Part shown: positions 44,797 through 52,179 of the stretch, one piece after another | How positions within the stretch are numbered: position 1 is the stretch's first letter | Layout of the letters: each line of letters opens with the position of its first letter | Assembly (NCBI GenBank): GCA_025041195.1 | Contig: JAKCFM010000001.1 | Span: forward strand, 434,001-498,000 | Origin: Halobacteriales archaeon YIM A00013 | GTDB lineage: Archaea > Halobacteriota > Halobacteria > Halobacteriales > Haloarculaceae | Reading direction: 5' to 3' | DNA: 64,000 bases | The notes under the pieces: model-generated | What the model was told of the DNA's origin: nothing | Seen by the model: the letters and a program-made list of their open reading frames with translations, nothing else | The model's database searches: none | Made by a program: the position numbers and the translations under genes

Positions 44797-45846
44797 ATGG
44801 CCGAAGTGACGGTCCAGGGACGTGAGTCGTTGCAAGCGACGATTGATGACGCAGCGCCTGGATCCACTATCACAATTGGGGAGTCATACGAGGAATCAGC
44901 CGACAGTTGGCCTGTACGCGTGACCAAGTCGTTACTGTTGCAATCGAGCCAGGGGAATCCGATTACCATTCCCGAGAACAGTACTGCGGGGTTTGTTCTC
45001 GATCTGGGCGGTTCAAATCGACCGCCTGGAATCACCCTCTCGAATCTGTTCATCGATGCCAATAGCGCGGCCGTTGGCATCCGCGTCCAGAACGCCAGAT
45101 TCTGCCGTCTCGTGGGGTGTCTCGTAGAGCATGCCACAACGCATGGGTTCTCACTTGCCCTGCGGGATGCTGCGCCAAACAGCAACGTGCTGTTTTACTG
45201 TGAGGCCCACGACAACGCTGGGAACGGTTTTTTTCTCGATAACGTCGCCCATTCGACGAGTCTCGTCGGGTGTCGAGCGATCAGCAACGACGGCCGGGGC
45301 CTCTGGACGAAAAACACCTACGGATGTGGCTGGATCGGTGGTGGAATGGAGTTAAATGGCAAGGAAGCCGTCTTTGTTGACGGTAGTGAGGTGTTCAGTC
45401 TCTACAACGCGTACGTTGAGGGGAACGCAAAGCAGGCTGAATCGCAGGTGTCAGTGGAACGATCACAGACGGCGACGATTGCCGGTTCTTACATCAATGG
45501 GCTGCGCCAGGACACAACGTTCGGTGTTCGATTCGACACATCAAATAACTGCTCAATTCGTAACTGTGAGTATCGCGGGCTCGACAGTCTGGTGGCGAAT
45601 GTGGCCTCACGCAACACGGATCTCCACCGGAATAGCCACTTTGCCCTGGATGACACACCAATCATCACCACGGACACTGGAACCAAAACTCGCAATCGTG
45701 GTGTCATCGAGCCGACTGATCTCAGCCAGCTTGATGGCTCTCACACCGGTGAGCTTGCCATTAATAACGGAACGACTGGGCCGTTTGGACTGGCCGTGTG
45801 GAACGGATCAAGCTGGGTTTGTATGACGTCTGGTGAGTGTCTTTAG
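44797..45846 (+). CDS. Right-handed beta-helix protein without signal peptide
   Basis: 349 residues from ATG 44797 (GTG 44791 possible). There is no N-terminal signal or Tat motif, unlike most haloarchaeal beta-helix proteins. The start VTVQGRESLQATIDDAAPGS followed by TITIG is the classic pectate-lyase-like opening. Repeats such as NLFIDANSAAVGIRVQNARF and CEAHDNAGNGFFLDN form the helix coils up to about residue 290. The last 60 residues, ELAINNGTTGPFGLAVWNG then SSWVCMTSGECL, resemble the small C-terminal domain that ends some viral tail fibres and spikes. It stands alone, with a convergent beta-propeller gene at its end (4-bp overlap). Confidence 0.8.
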   Translation: MAEVTVQGRESLQATIDDAAPGSTITIGESYEESADSWPVRVTKSLLLQSSQGNPITIPENSTAGFVLDLGGSNRPPGITLSNLFIDANSAAVGIRVQNARFCRLVGCLVEHATTHGFSLALRDAAPNSNVLFYCEAHDNAGNGFFLDNVAHSTSLVGCRAISNDGRGLWTKNTYGCGWIGGGMELNGKEAVFVDGSEVFSLYNAYVEGNAKQAESQVSVERSQTATIAGSYINGLRQDTTFGVRFDTSNNCSIRNCEYRGLDSLVANVASRNTDLHRNSHFALDDTPIITTDTGTKTRNRGVIEPTDLSQLDGSHTGELAINNGTTGPFGLAVWNGSSWVCMTSGECL

Positions 45847-47099
45847 CCGGCTGTCCGGGTTTCAAAGGCGATCACTGATTCGCCGCCGAAACAGACGATA
45901 TCCCGTGCGATCGCTGGCGAGCCGGTAGCAAGCCCAGCAGGTGCGTGCCATCGAATCGTTCCATCCGCCGTATTGATGGCTTCTCTGTGAGTGTAGAGCG
46001 TCTCGTTAGTGACCGCAACTCCCGACCGTTGGGGCGAATTCCGTTCGAAACTGGCTCGCCAGCATTCGGCTCCATCACGAACTGTGAGAGCGGTGATGGT
46101 TGTGGATTGGTGCTGTTCAGTAGCGTACCCCACATACACCCTTGTTCCGTCGACTGCCATCGGTGTCAGTCCGCCAGCAAGCGCTCTGTTTGGTTCGTCT
46201 TCGAGTGTTACTTGCCACAGGAGGGTGCCGTCATCGAGATCGTAACATTCGACCATCAGACCAGCATCCGTGTGTCGAGTGCAAAACACCCGTCCCTTGG
46301 CAACCGATGGTGCCGTCGTCCCGATCGTTTTGAATGATGTAGGTGCTGACTGTGACCAGTGTACATCTCCGGTGGTGGGATCTACTGACTGGAGTGCGTC
46401 TCCGGCGATAACCACGCTTTCATCGTCAACGGCAACGCCGGCGGTAGTCTCGCGGGCAATACCAGCTGGTCCCGTCGATCGAGACCAGCGGATAGTTCCG
46501 GTTCGCGCGTCCAATGCATAGAGTTGGTCGTTTGTCCCGGCACCGAATCCGTAGCCAACTGCGTAGACGACCCCATTCGAGACGGTTGGTGGAGAAATTC
46601 CTGTCAGAGGGGTTGGCAGTGTAGCGGTCCATTCGGTCGTTCCCGATGCGGTGGTGTAGGCCCGGATAGTGGCTGCCCCGTCACTGGTGCGAGCGCCGAC
46701 GATAATGCGCCCGTCGCTGATTGCTGGTGCACTCACCTGAGTGTGATCATGCATAACTCGCCATTCGAGCGTGCCATCCGATCGCCGTCGTGCGTACAGC
46801 TCTGAGCCGTCGGTTGCATAGACCGATGATCTGTCAATTGCAATCGCGTCTGCTCGGGTAGAAGCCGGCGTTTGCCATCTGCGTCGCCCCGGTGCAACCG
46901 GGCCTGACAGGTCGACAAGTGCACCCGTGTTCGCTTCTGTTGCCCCGAACTGTGACCAGCCACACGGCTCGGTGCCATCGTCTGTCTCCGTGGCCGTCGC
47001 TGCCTGCACTGTGGGCGGCAAGCTCGAAAGCGAGCCACACACAGCAGCCGTTGCGGTGGTCTGGATGATCCCACGGCGTGTAAACGTTGCATCCCCCAT
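45843..47099 (-). CDS. Tat-exported PQQ-like beta-propeller protein
   Basis: 418 residues from ATG 47099. A TATA-like element near 47128-47137 supports that start over the GTG at 47114. The N-terminus TFTRRGIIQTTATAAVCGSL is a twin-arginine signal. Because the region before the mature part ends PPTVQA, release by signal peptidase I is more likely than lipid anchoring. The mature protein is made of repeated PQQ-type blades such as YALDARTGTIRWSRSTGPAG and GRVFCTRHTDAGLMVECYDL then DDGTLLWQV. Such propellers bind quinones or act as structural scaffolds. A PQQ-dependent dehydrogenase is not supported, because no catalytic Cys-Cys or calcium site is apparent. Confidence 0.88.
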   Translation of the reverse strand: MGDATFTRRGIIQTTATAAVCGSLSSLPPTVQAATATETDDGTEPCGWSQFGATEANTGALVDLSGPVAPGRRRWQTPASTRADAIAIDRSSVYATDGSELYARRRSDGTLEWRVMHDHTQVSAPAISDGRIIVGARTSDGAATIRAYTTASGTTEWTATLPTPLTGISPPTVSNGVVYAVGYGFGAGTNDQLYALDARTGTIRWSRSTGPAGIARETTAGVAVDDESVVIAGDALQSVDPTTGDVHWSQSAPTSFKTIGTTAPSVAKGRVFCTRHTDAGLMVECYDLDDGTLLWQVTLEDEPNRALAGGLTPMAVDGTRVYVGYATEQHQSTTITALTVRDGAECWRASFERNSPQRSGVAVTNETLYTHREAINTADGTIRWHAPAGLATGSPAIARDIVCFGGESVIAFETRTAG

Positions 47100-47231
47100 A
47101 CCGTGCGCATTCACTACTACTGCACATAATTATACAGTGTAAATACAGAATAGGCAATCATTTCTCGCACGCAGGTCAGTGTGTGATACTCTCACCCGAG
47201 AGTACAAATATATGGAGCAGTCAGTAGAGAC

Positions 47232-47774
47232 ATGGATCGACACGGACATGTTGGAATAAATCTGCTGGTGTTTACACCGGTTGCCTGTTATTTACTCATC
47301 GAAAACCAGCCCTTGCTCATTGCGATGGGATTCATTGGTCTGATGGCGATCGAACCCGTGGTAGATTTGGATACCTATCTCCCGGGGATGTCTCACGGTG
47401 GGACGAGTCATTCGTTGTTTGCGGTCGGTCTCGTGGGGGCGCTTTCTGCGGCAGCCGTCTACGTGTTCACGGGCTATGCGATAACCTCGCTGACGGAAGC
47501 AGCCTTTGGTCAGTCGATGTTACTGGGTGGAGCCGCTCAAGAGAGTCCGTTAAATCCGATGTACAATGCACGACATGCCTTCTTCATCGGGGCTGGTGCG
47601 GTGTGTTCTCATCTCCTGGGGGATCTTCTCAGCGAATCTGGAATTCGGCCATTAATGCCGCTTCTTAGCCGGAACGTCTCGTATCCGGTCATCCAGCTGA
47701 CTGGTTGGGGTCAGTATATTCTCTTTTTCGCTGGCGTCGTCTCGTTGACTGCAGGCATGCTCGTATTTTGGTAA
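47232..47774 (+). CDS. DUF457 membrane-bound metal-dependent hydrolase (YdjM-like)
   Basis: 180 residues with about five helices. The conserved residues of the family are present: HGHVGINLL near the N-terminus, DLDTYLPGMSHGGTSHSLFA near 50-70 and AVCSHLLGDLLSESGIRP near 120. These His and Asp residues are thought to form a metal site. Proteins of this class are found next to many stress genes. The biological substrate is not known. A TATA-like AATATATGG (47208-47216) precedes it. Its last 64 bp overlap the end of the convergent pilin-like gene. Confidence 0.88.
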   Translation: MDRHGHVGINLLVFTPVACYLLIENQPLLIAMGFIGLMAIEPVVDLDTYLPGMSHGGTSHSLFAVGLVGALSAAAVYVFTGYAITSLTEAAFGQSMLLGGAAQESPLNPMYNARHAFFIGAGAVCSHLLGDLLSESGIRPLMPLLSRNVSYPVIQLTGWGQYILFFAGVVSLTAGMLVFW

Positions 47775-48256
47775 CGGACCCAGACCACCGTGGGCCGTGG
47801 GATAACCATTGTTGTCACTCGAACCGTTCGGTCGATACCGGTGAGTTGGATGTCGATCCCAACAGCACGCAGTTGAACGGCCCCTCCGGAGTGGTTCCGG
47901 ACGACCAGCCCAGAACTGACCGAACAGTTCGAGTGACAGCGTCTGCTTGCCCATTGCTGTGTCGCCGATTCGTTCATCGAAACCCGGATGGCGGTTTCAC
48001 CCGTGGGTGTCGAGCGCTCTGCTAGCAGCGTCTCCAGTTGGGTTCTGAGACCAGCAGGGGTCGATGCTGAGATCGCTGTCGTGGCACTCTGGAGTTCCTG
48101 TGCCGTCGTTCGGATGCGATCACGATCTGTTGTGAGCTGTTGTGGCTCGCGTTCTGTAGCTGTCCGGTGCTCGATCATCGCCACACTCAGACAGGCGATC
48201 ACAATGACGATCGCACAGAGCAACACGAACTGTCCGCGATCAGTCACGCCATCCAC
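47711..48256 (-). CDS. Pilin-like protein 5 of the pilus operon
   Basis: 181 residues. The N-terminus MDGVTDRGQFVLLCAIVIVI then ACLSVAM is a class III signal, with a charged part, a cleavable RG dipeptide and one helix. This matches haloarchaeal pilus-associated proteins I remember as DUF7261-like. The body is Thr/Ser/Gln-rich with a conserved end VWVRYQNTSMPAVNETTPAK. It starts inside the stop region of the previous pilin-like gene (13-bp overlap). Its last 64 bp overlap the last codons of the convergent DUF457 gene. Confidence 0.7.
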   Translation of the reverse strand: MDGVTDRGQFVLLCAIVIVIACLSVAMIEHRTATEREPQQLTTDRDRIRTTAQELQSATTAISASTPAGLRTQLETLLAERSTPTGETAIRVSMNESATQQWASRRCHSNCSVSSGLVVRNHSGGAVQLRAVGIDIQLTGIDRTVRVTTMVIPRPTVVWVRYQNTSMPAVNETTPAKKRIY

Positions 48257-48600
48257 ACCTCGATTGTCCGGCTTCCGTGGGTCGTCCAGATAGCAATCTG
48301 AACACGAGCGCCGACCGTTCGGTTCGATCGCTCTGCTCGTCGCAACTCGATGGCGATCGGAATCGCGTCGTTTTCAGTAATCCGTTCAGTCGCGTTCGTC
48401 GGAGCCGCCATCAAATACGGCGACGTGAACAGCACACTGGTGTCACCAGCAAACTGGACCGACTGATGATCTTGTTCGTTCGACTGAAATTCGCTCCCAT
48501 CAATGAGCGCGATCGCTCCCACGATCACCATGACGGCGATTGCAAGCTCAATCAGGGGGAGTGCGAGCTGTCCCCGGTCGTCATCGGGGGGGCTACGCAT
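48244..48600 (-). CDS. Pilin-like protein 4 of the pilus operon
   Basis: 118 residues. DDDRGQLALPLIELAIAVMV followed by IVGAIALIDG is a signal/anchor helix of the class III kind, with the RG cleavage candidate at the start. The rest is polar and beta-rich, ending RVQIAIWTTHGSRTIEVWMA. It overlaps the preceding gene by eight bases and the next by 13 bases. The helix plus small exported domain is the design of a minor pilin. No sequence family beyond that is recognised. Confidence 0.68.
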   Translation of the reverse strand: MRSPPDDDRGQLALPLIELAIAVMVIVGAIALIDGSEFQSNEQDHQSVQFAGDTSVLFTSPYLMAAPTNATERITENDAIPIAIELRRAERSNRTVGARVQIAIWTTHGSRTIEVWMA

Positions 48601-49234
48601 CGACGGCCACCTCTAGCATCACTGGTCGCGTTTGAACACGTCGTTGGCTGATCGTAACGGATCCTGTGGCGTCAAGTCGGATGATCGAGTGATCGGTCAG
48701 TGGATGGGCAATCGCTATCGTCCGAGGGTGTGGCTCCGGAGTGGTGTACAGCTGTGTCTCGTTGATCCAAATTCGTCGAATCCGACCGGAAACCGTAATC
48801 CGATCCGTTCCGGGAGGAACGGGTGTTTGAGTCGTACTCTCAACAGTTTGTGTTTGTGTCTGCGCTTCGAGAACGAGTCGTCGAACGACTGCGCTATCAC
48901 CGTGATGGGGGTGTCCGTGGATCGGTGTTCCTCCCAGCGTGATCTGTGTTGACGGTGGGCACGCGGGTGGCGGTGAGAATGTATCGGCAGTAATCACGCC
49001 GTGATCGAACACGTTCGCATCGAGTGTCCAGTTTGCCTGCGGGTTTCCGAGCGCGTCTGCACAGGCGCTGGCATGCACTCGATCTGTCGAACTATCGCGG
49101 GGTGGACCACCATCGATTGCTATACTGACTGCACCAGTCAGCCCAAGCAAAATGATGATCGCCACCAACATCGACAGCAACGTTCCCAGTGCACGCGAAC
49201 CATCGCTGTCACGAAGTTGGTTACTCGGTTGCAT
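48593..49234 (-). CDS. Pilin-like protein 3 of the pilus operon
   Basis: 213 residues. The N-terminus has GSRALGTLLSMLVAIIILLG then LTGAVSIAIDGG, a single helix, after a 15-residue charged part (NQLRDSDGSRA). The exported part includes two cysteines (ASACADALG and PPACPPSTQI) and a beta-rich core with GTDRITVSGRIRRIWINETQ. It overlaps the genes on either side (14 and 8 bp). It is the largest soluble part among the small pilin-like proteins except the first, so it may be a minor pilin or a pilus-associated adhesin. Confidence 0.68.
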   Translation of the reverse strand: MQPSNQLRDSDGSRALGTLLSMLVAIIILLGLTGAVSIAIDGGPPRDSSTDRVHASACADALGNPQANWTLDANVFDHGVITADTFSPPPACPPSTQITLGGTPIHGHPHHGDSAVVRRLVLEAQTQTQTVESTTQTPVPPGTDRITVSGRIRRIWINETQLYTTPEPHPRTIAIAHPLTDHSIIRLDATGSVTISQRRVQTRPVMLEVAVDA

Positions 49235-49658
49235 TGATCTCTATTGCGATGCCATCGCGATTTCCAGCGATGTGAATCACGAGCGGACCGTCCCCATGCC
49301 ACGACCCCGTACTGCTGGTGATGAAATGTGGTAATTGGCGCTGTCGGTCGACAGCAAGCGAGGGGTGTGATAGCGCCACCGATCGGTTTGCTCCGTAAAT
49401 TCGATAGCGATCGCCCTGAATCGTCTCGGGAATGGAGAGAACGAACTCTGCTCGCACCTGTCCCATGGAGTGTGGGATATCACCCACGCGTCGTTCGATT
49501 CGGTCAAGGATGCGATCACTCTCTTCGATCGTTGCCGTCGATTCCGCGTTCGGAACGATATCACCGTACAACAACGCCGAGAGAATGCCTAGTACGCCAA
49601 GGAGAATAATAATCGCGAGCGCCTCACCGATGACGCTGGTCAGCCCGCGATTATTCAC
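49221..49658 (-). CDS. Pilin-like protein 2 of the pilus operon
   Basis: 145 residues. The N-terminus MNNRGLTSVIGEALAIIILL then GVLGILSAL is very close to the archaeal pilin signature, in which the prepilin peptidase cuts after RG and the helix begins LTSVIGEAL. After the helix follow a short linker and a beta-rich region (RVGDIPHSMGQVRAEFVLSI). It overlaps the first pilin-like gene by four bases and the third by 14. Among the five small genes it is the best candidate for a major pilin. Confidence 0.75.
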   Translation of the reverse strand: MNNRGLTSVIGEALAIIILLGVLGILSALLYGDIVPNAESTATIEESDRILDRIERRVGDIPHSMGQVRAEFVLSIPETIQGDRYRIYGANRSVALSHPSLAVDRQRQLPHFITSSTGSWHGDGPLVIHIAGNRDGIAIEINATE

Positions 49659-50359
49659 GACAGCACCTCCACGGTGATATGTCGAATCATGAGTATGGTT
49701 CGGCGCTCCTGTGTGAATGACACCGACACGCTGGGGATCCCATCACTATCGGGATCATTTCTGCTTGTGGCAAAGCCACGAGCGCGGAAGTGGCGCTCAA
49801 ATGGCCCCGGTGTTGCAGTTTCGATGCTGAGTGTCCCAGAAAGGTTCTCGTGGCTGTGGTGCGTGCTTGACTGCCGTCGGGTGAAAGAGTGCGTTCCTTG
49901 CAACCTGTCGAATCCGCTCGTGGTGATGGTTGTGAGCCGAATGAGACGCACTGACGCAGCTGTTGGTGAGAATATGCGCGGTGTCGATCGAAACCAGGCC
50001 GCACCAGGCTTGCCACTGATAACGGCGCCACAGAGTGTTGCAACGCGGTGGTTTCCGTTGGAGTAGCTGATCGCAGTCGTGTCGAACCGATAGTTCGCCC
50101 CGGTTGAACTGTTGATTGAGATCTCTCTGGATGCGGTGCTGAGCGTTCCAACGGATGTGGTGAGTGAAGGGTTCTCAGTCGATGATGGATCGTGTAATTG
50201 TTCGAGCGCAGAACCAACACGCTCATGCTCATTACGAGACTGTCCTGCATCGATCAGCGTTCCCACACTCATCGTGAGAACGCTCATCGAGATGAGCGTA
50301 ATCGCCAGCAACAGCGCAACCCCCACGACGTGTGATTGTCCACGTGATGTCGTTCTCAT
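49655..50359 (-). CDS. Pilin-like protein 1 of the pilus operon
   Basis: 234 residues. TSRGQSHVVGVALLLAITLI then SMSVLTMSVGTLI is a class III signal and helix. The body contains SGKPGAAWFRSTPRIFSPTA and ends with many Arg and Ser. I recall similar proteins in haloarchaeal pilus clusters as one of the DUF72xx families, but not which one. It overlaps the membrane-platform gene by four bases and the second pilin-like gene by four bases. It is longer than normal pilins, so it may be a minor pilin or a capping protein. Confidence 0.7.
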   Translation of the reverse strand: MRTTSRGQSHVVGVALLLAITLISMSVLTMSVGTLIDAGQSRNEHERVGSALEQLHDPSSTENPSLTTSVGTLSTASREISINSSTGANYRFDTTAISYSNGNHRVATLCGAVISGKPGAAWFRSTPRIFSPTAASVRLIRLTTITTSGFDRLQGTHSFTRRQSSTHHSHENLSGTLSIETATPGPFERHFRARGFATSRNDPDSDGIPSVSVSFTQERRTILMIRHITVEVLS

Positions 50360-52179
50360 CGAATCCCACCCACAGTAAACACGACGTACCCAATGGCAAG
50401 CAACAGCGACGCATGAAACAGAGATTCGTATCGATCACCGGTCGTCCCACCGGCAAACAGCCCACACGAGAGCATCGTCGACTGCGTGACGAGATAACAG
50501 AGTGATCGGCCGCGCTCGAAACTGAACGCCCCCGATTGGATTCCCGTTGCTCCGAACCCTCCAGACACCGATTCGATTGGTTCGAAGCTGGCAAACACCT
50601 CTGTCGAGATAATTGCCATAATGGCGACGATGAGTAGTCCTGTCGTCCAGCCGATGATGGTGTAGACGGCCATCGTGCTCTGCAGTGCTCGCTTTTCCTG
50701 ATACAGCCGTCCAACTTCGGTCTGGAGCGTTTCGAGCACCGTTTTCGGGGCGCTCCCGGCCCGAATCGCATCGCAGAGCAGGCCAATGCTCTGTGCGGCT
50801 AGCGCCGTACCCACATCGGCGACGAATCGATTGAGCGCAGCTGTCCGAACACCCACCGCGTTCGCCGGCGGGGTGATAAACTGCAATCGCATCGAAAGAC
50901 GGTCGATATCTTCCTGCAGCGGTCCGTGGTCGAGGTCAGTTCCAACCCGACTGACTGCCACAGAGAGCGGTGTTCCGAGTCTGACGTGTCCAGCGACAGC
51001 ATGAATAAATGCACCCAGTGTACGATCTTTCGCCGTGTCGAGTCGACGGCGACGAATGCTGATTACACCGATTGGAACGCCGGCACTGACGGTGGTGAGC
51101 ACGATCGCATCGAGTGGAGAGCCAGTATGGATCCAGAGCACCACGAGGATCAGGAGAGCAGGGAGAACTGCCACCATCGCAGCTGAGTTCGGGTTCCGGT
51201 GGGCTGTCTCCAGGATTGCTCGTGGGGTAGCGGGCCACGAATAGCTGGGTGGCTGAAGTCCGGGCGGCTGGAGCGATCTCACCAACCACGTCGCTCCACA
51301 GCCAACGGTGACGACACCACCTGCACAGGCGTAGCCAACGACGACGAGCACTGATTTCGAACCGATCGGTGTCCACACCGGTCTCGTCAGTGCGGGCGAC
51401 AGCATCGAGACGACGATCAACACTATCAGCAGCACCGCCGGCAACACCAGGAGGACGACAAACAACTCTGCAATCAACTCCATACTGTCGATGGTTCGTT
51501 GGCGCTGGCGCTCCTCTCGGAGCGTCTGCATTCGGGCTTCGACGGTGAGAAATGACCGGAGCGAGCGTTCACTTTGCCGAGCATGTTCGATATACTTCAG
51601 GAGAAATGGAGCGAGGCGATCGTGAGACGGCGTCTCCCGGGCAATTTCTCGCAGTCCATGATCGAAGCTTCCTGTAAGGCGCGCGTTCGTCACAACGCGT
51701 CGGAGTTCGTCGCCAGTTGCGCCGTGTGCGTCCACTGCAGCTGCCGCCCCAAATCGCCGTTCGTGTTCGCCAATGCCGTCGACCAGCACCCTGAGATATC
51801 TGACAGTAGCCGGAAGCGTCCGCGCAATCTGTCGGCGCCTCTGTTCACGTCGGTAACGGAGCCAGTATTGACCGGTGGCAAGCACCGATCCAGCGCCACA
51901 CAACCCACCAACGAGGCCACAGCCAACGACAATCATCGTGGCGTACGTTGCGGTTACTGGCCCAGTGATCTGAACGCCAACTCGTCGAAGCGCGATCGTT
52001 GCAATGAACAGTCCCGCCGCTCCAACGGTGATTCCGGCGATCCAGATACCCGTGATTATCGCCGTTCGATATCGCGCATACGATCCGTCGGGGGTGGCTT
52101 TCCGGTAGCGGTCTCGTGTGGGGATCAGCGATCGAAGTCGGCTGGCAAGCGCCGCCTGGGTGCGTTCACGCTGAGTCAC
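50356..52179 (-). CDS. Type IV pilus membrane platform protein (TadC/PilC type)
   Basis: 607 residues from the GTG at 52177-52179 (GTG 52188 is possible). That start lies inside the ATPase gene's last codons. The frame further upstream to 52506 is spurious. Two copies of the T2SF/TadC-type fold are present, with membrane segments around 45-75, 225-280, 330-365, 505-540 and 575-600. The pattern RTIDSMELIAELFVVLLVLP and a second repeat before MAVYTIIGWTTGLLIVAIMA support this. It is the inner membrane platform to which the ATPase binds for pilus assembly. All seven genes of this operon overlap. Confidence 0.88.
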   Translation of the reverse strand: MTQRERTQAALASRLRSLIPTRDRYRKATPDGSYARYRTAIITGIWIAGITVGAAGLFIATIALRRVGVQITGPVTATYATMIVVGCGLVGGLCGAGSVLATGQYWLRYRREQRRRQIARTLPATVRYLRVLVDGIGEHERRFGAAAAVDAHGATGDELRRVVTNARLTGSFDHGLREIARETPSHDRLAPFLLKYIEHARQSERSLRSFLTVEARMQTLREERQRQRTIDSMELIAELFVVLLVLPAVLLIVLIVVSMLSPALTRPVWTPIGSKSVLVVVGYACAGGVVTVGCGATWLVRSLQPPGLQPPSYSWPATPRAILETAHRNPNSAAMVAVLPALLILVVLWIHTGSPLDAIVLTTVSAGVPIGVISIRRRRLDTAKDRTLGAFIHAVAGHVRLGTPLSVAVSRVGTDLDHGPLQEDIDRLSMRLQFITPPANAVGVRTAALNRFVADVGTALAAQSIGLLCDAIRAGSAPKTVLETLQTEVGRLYQEKRALQSTMAVYTIIGWTTGLLIVAIMAIISTEVFASFEPIESVSGGFGATGIQSGAFSFERGRSLCYLVTQSTMLSCGLFAGGTTGDRYESLFHASLLLAIGYVVFTVGGIR

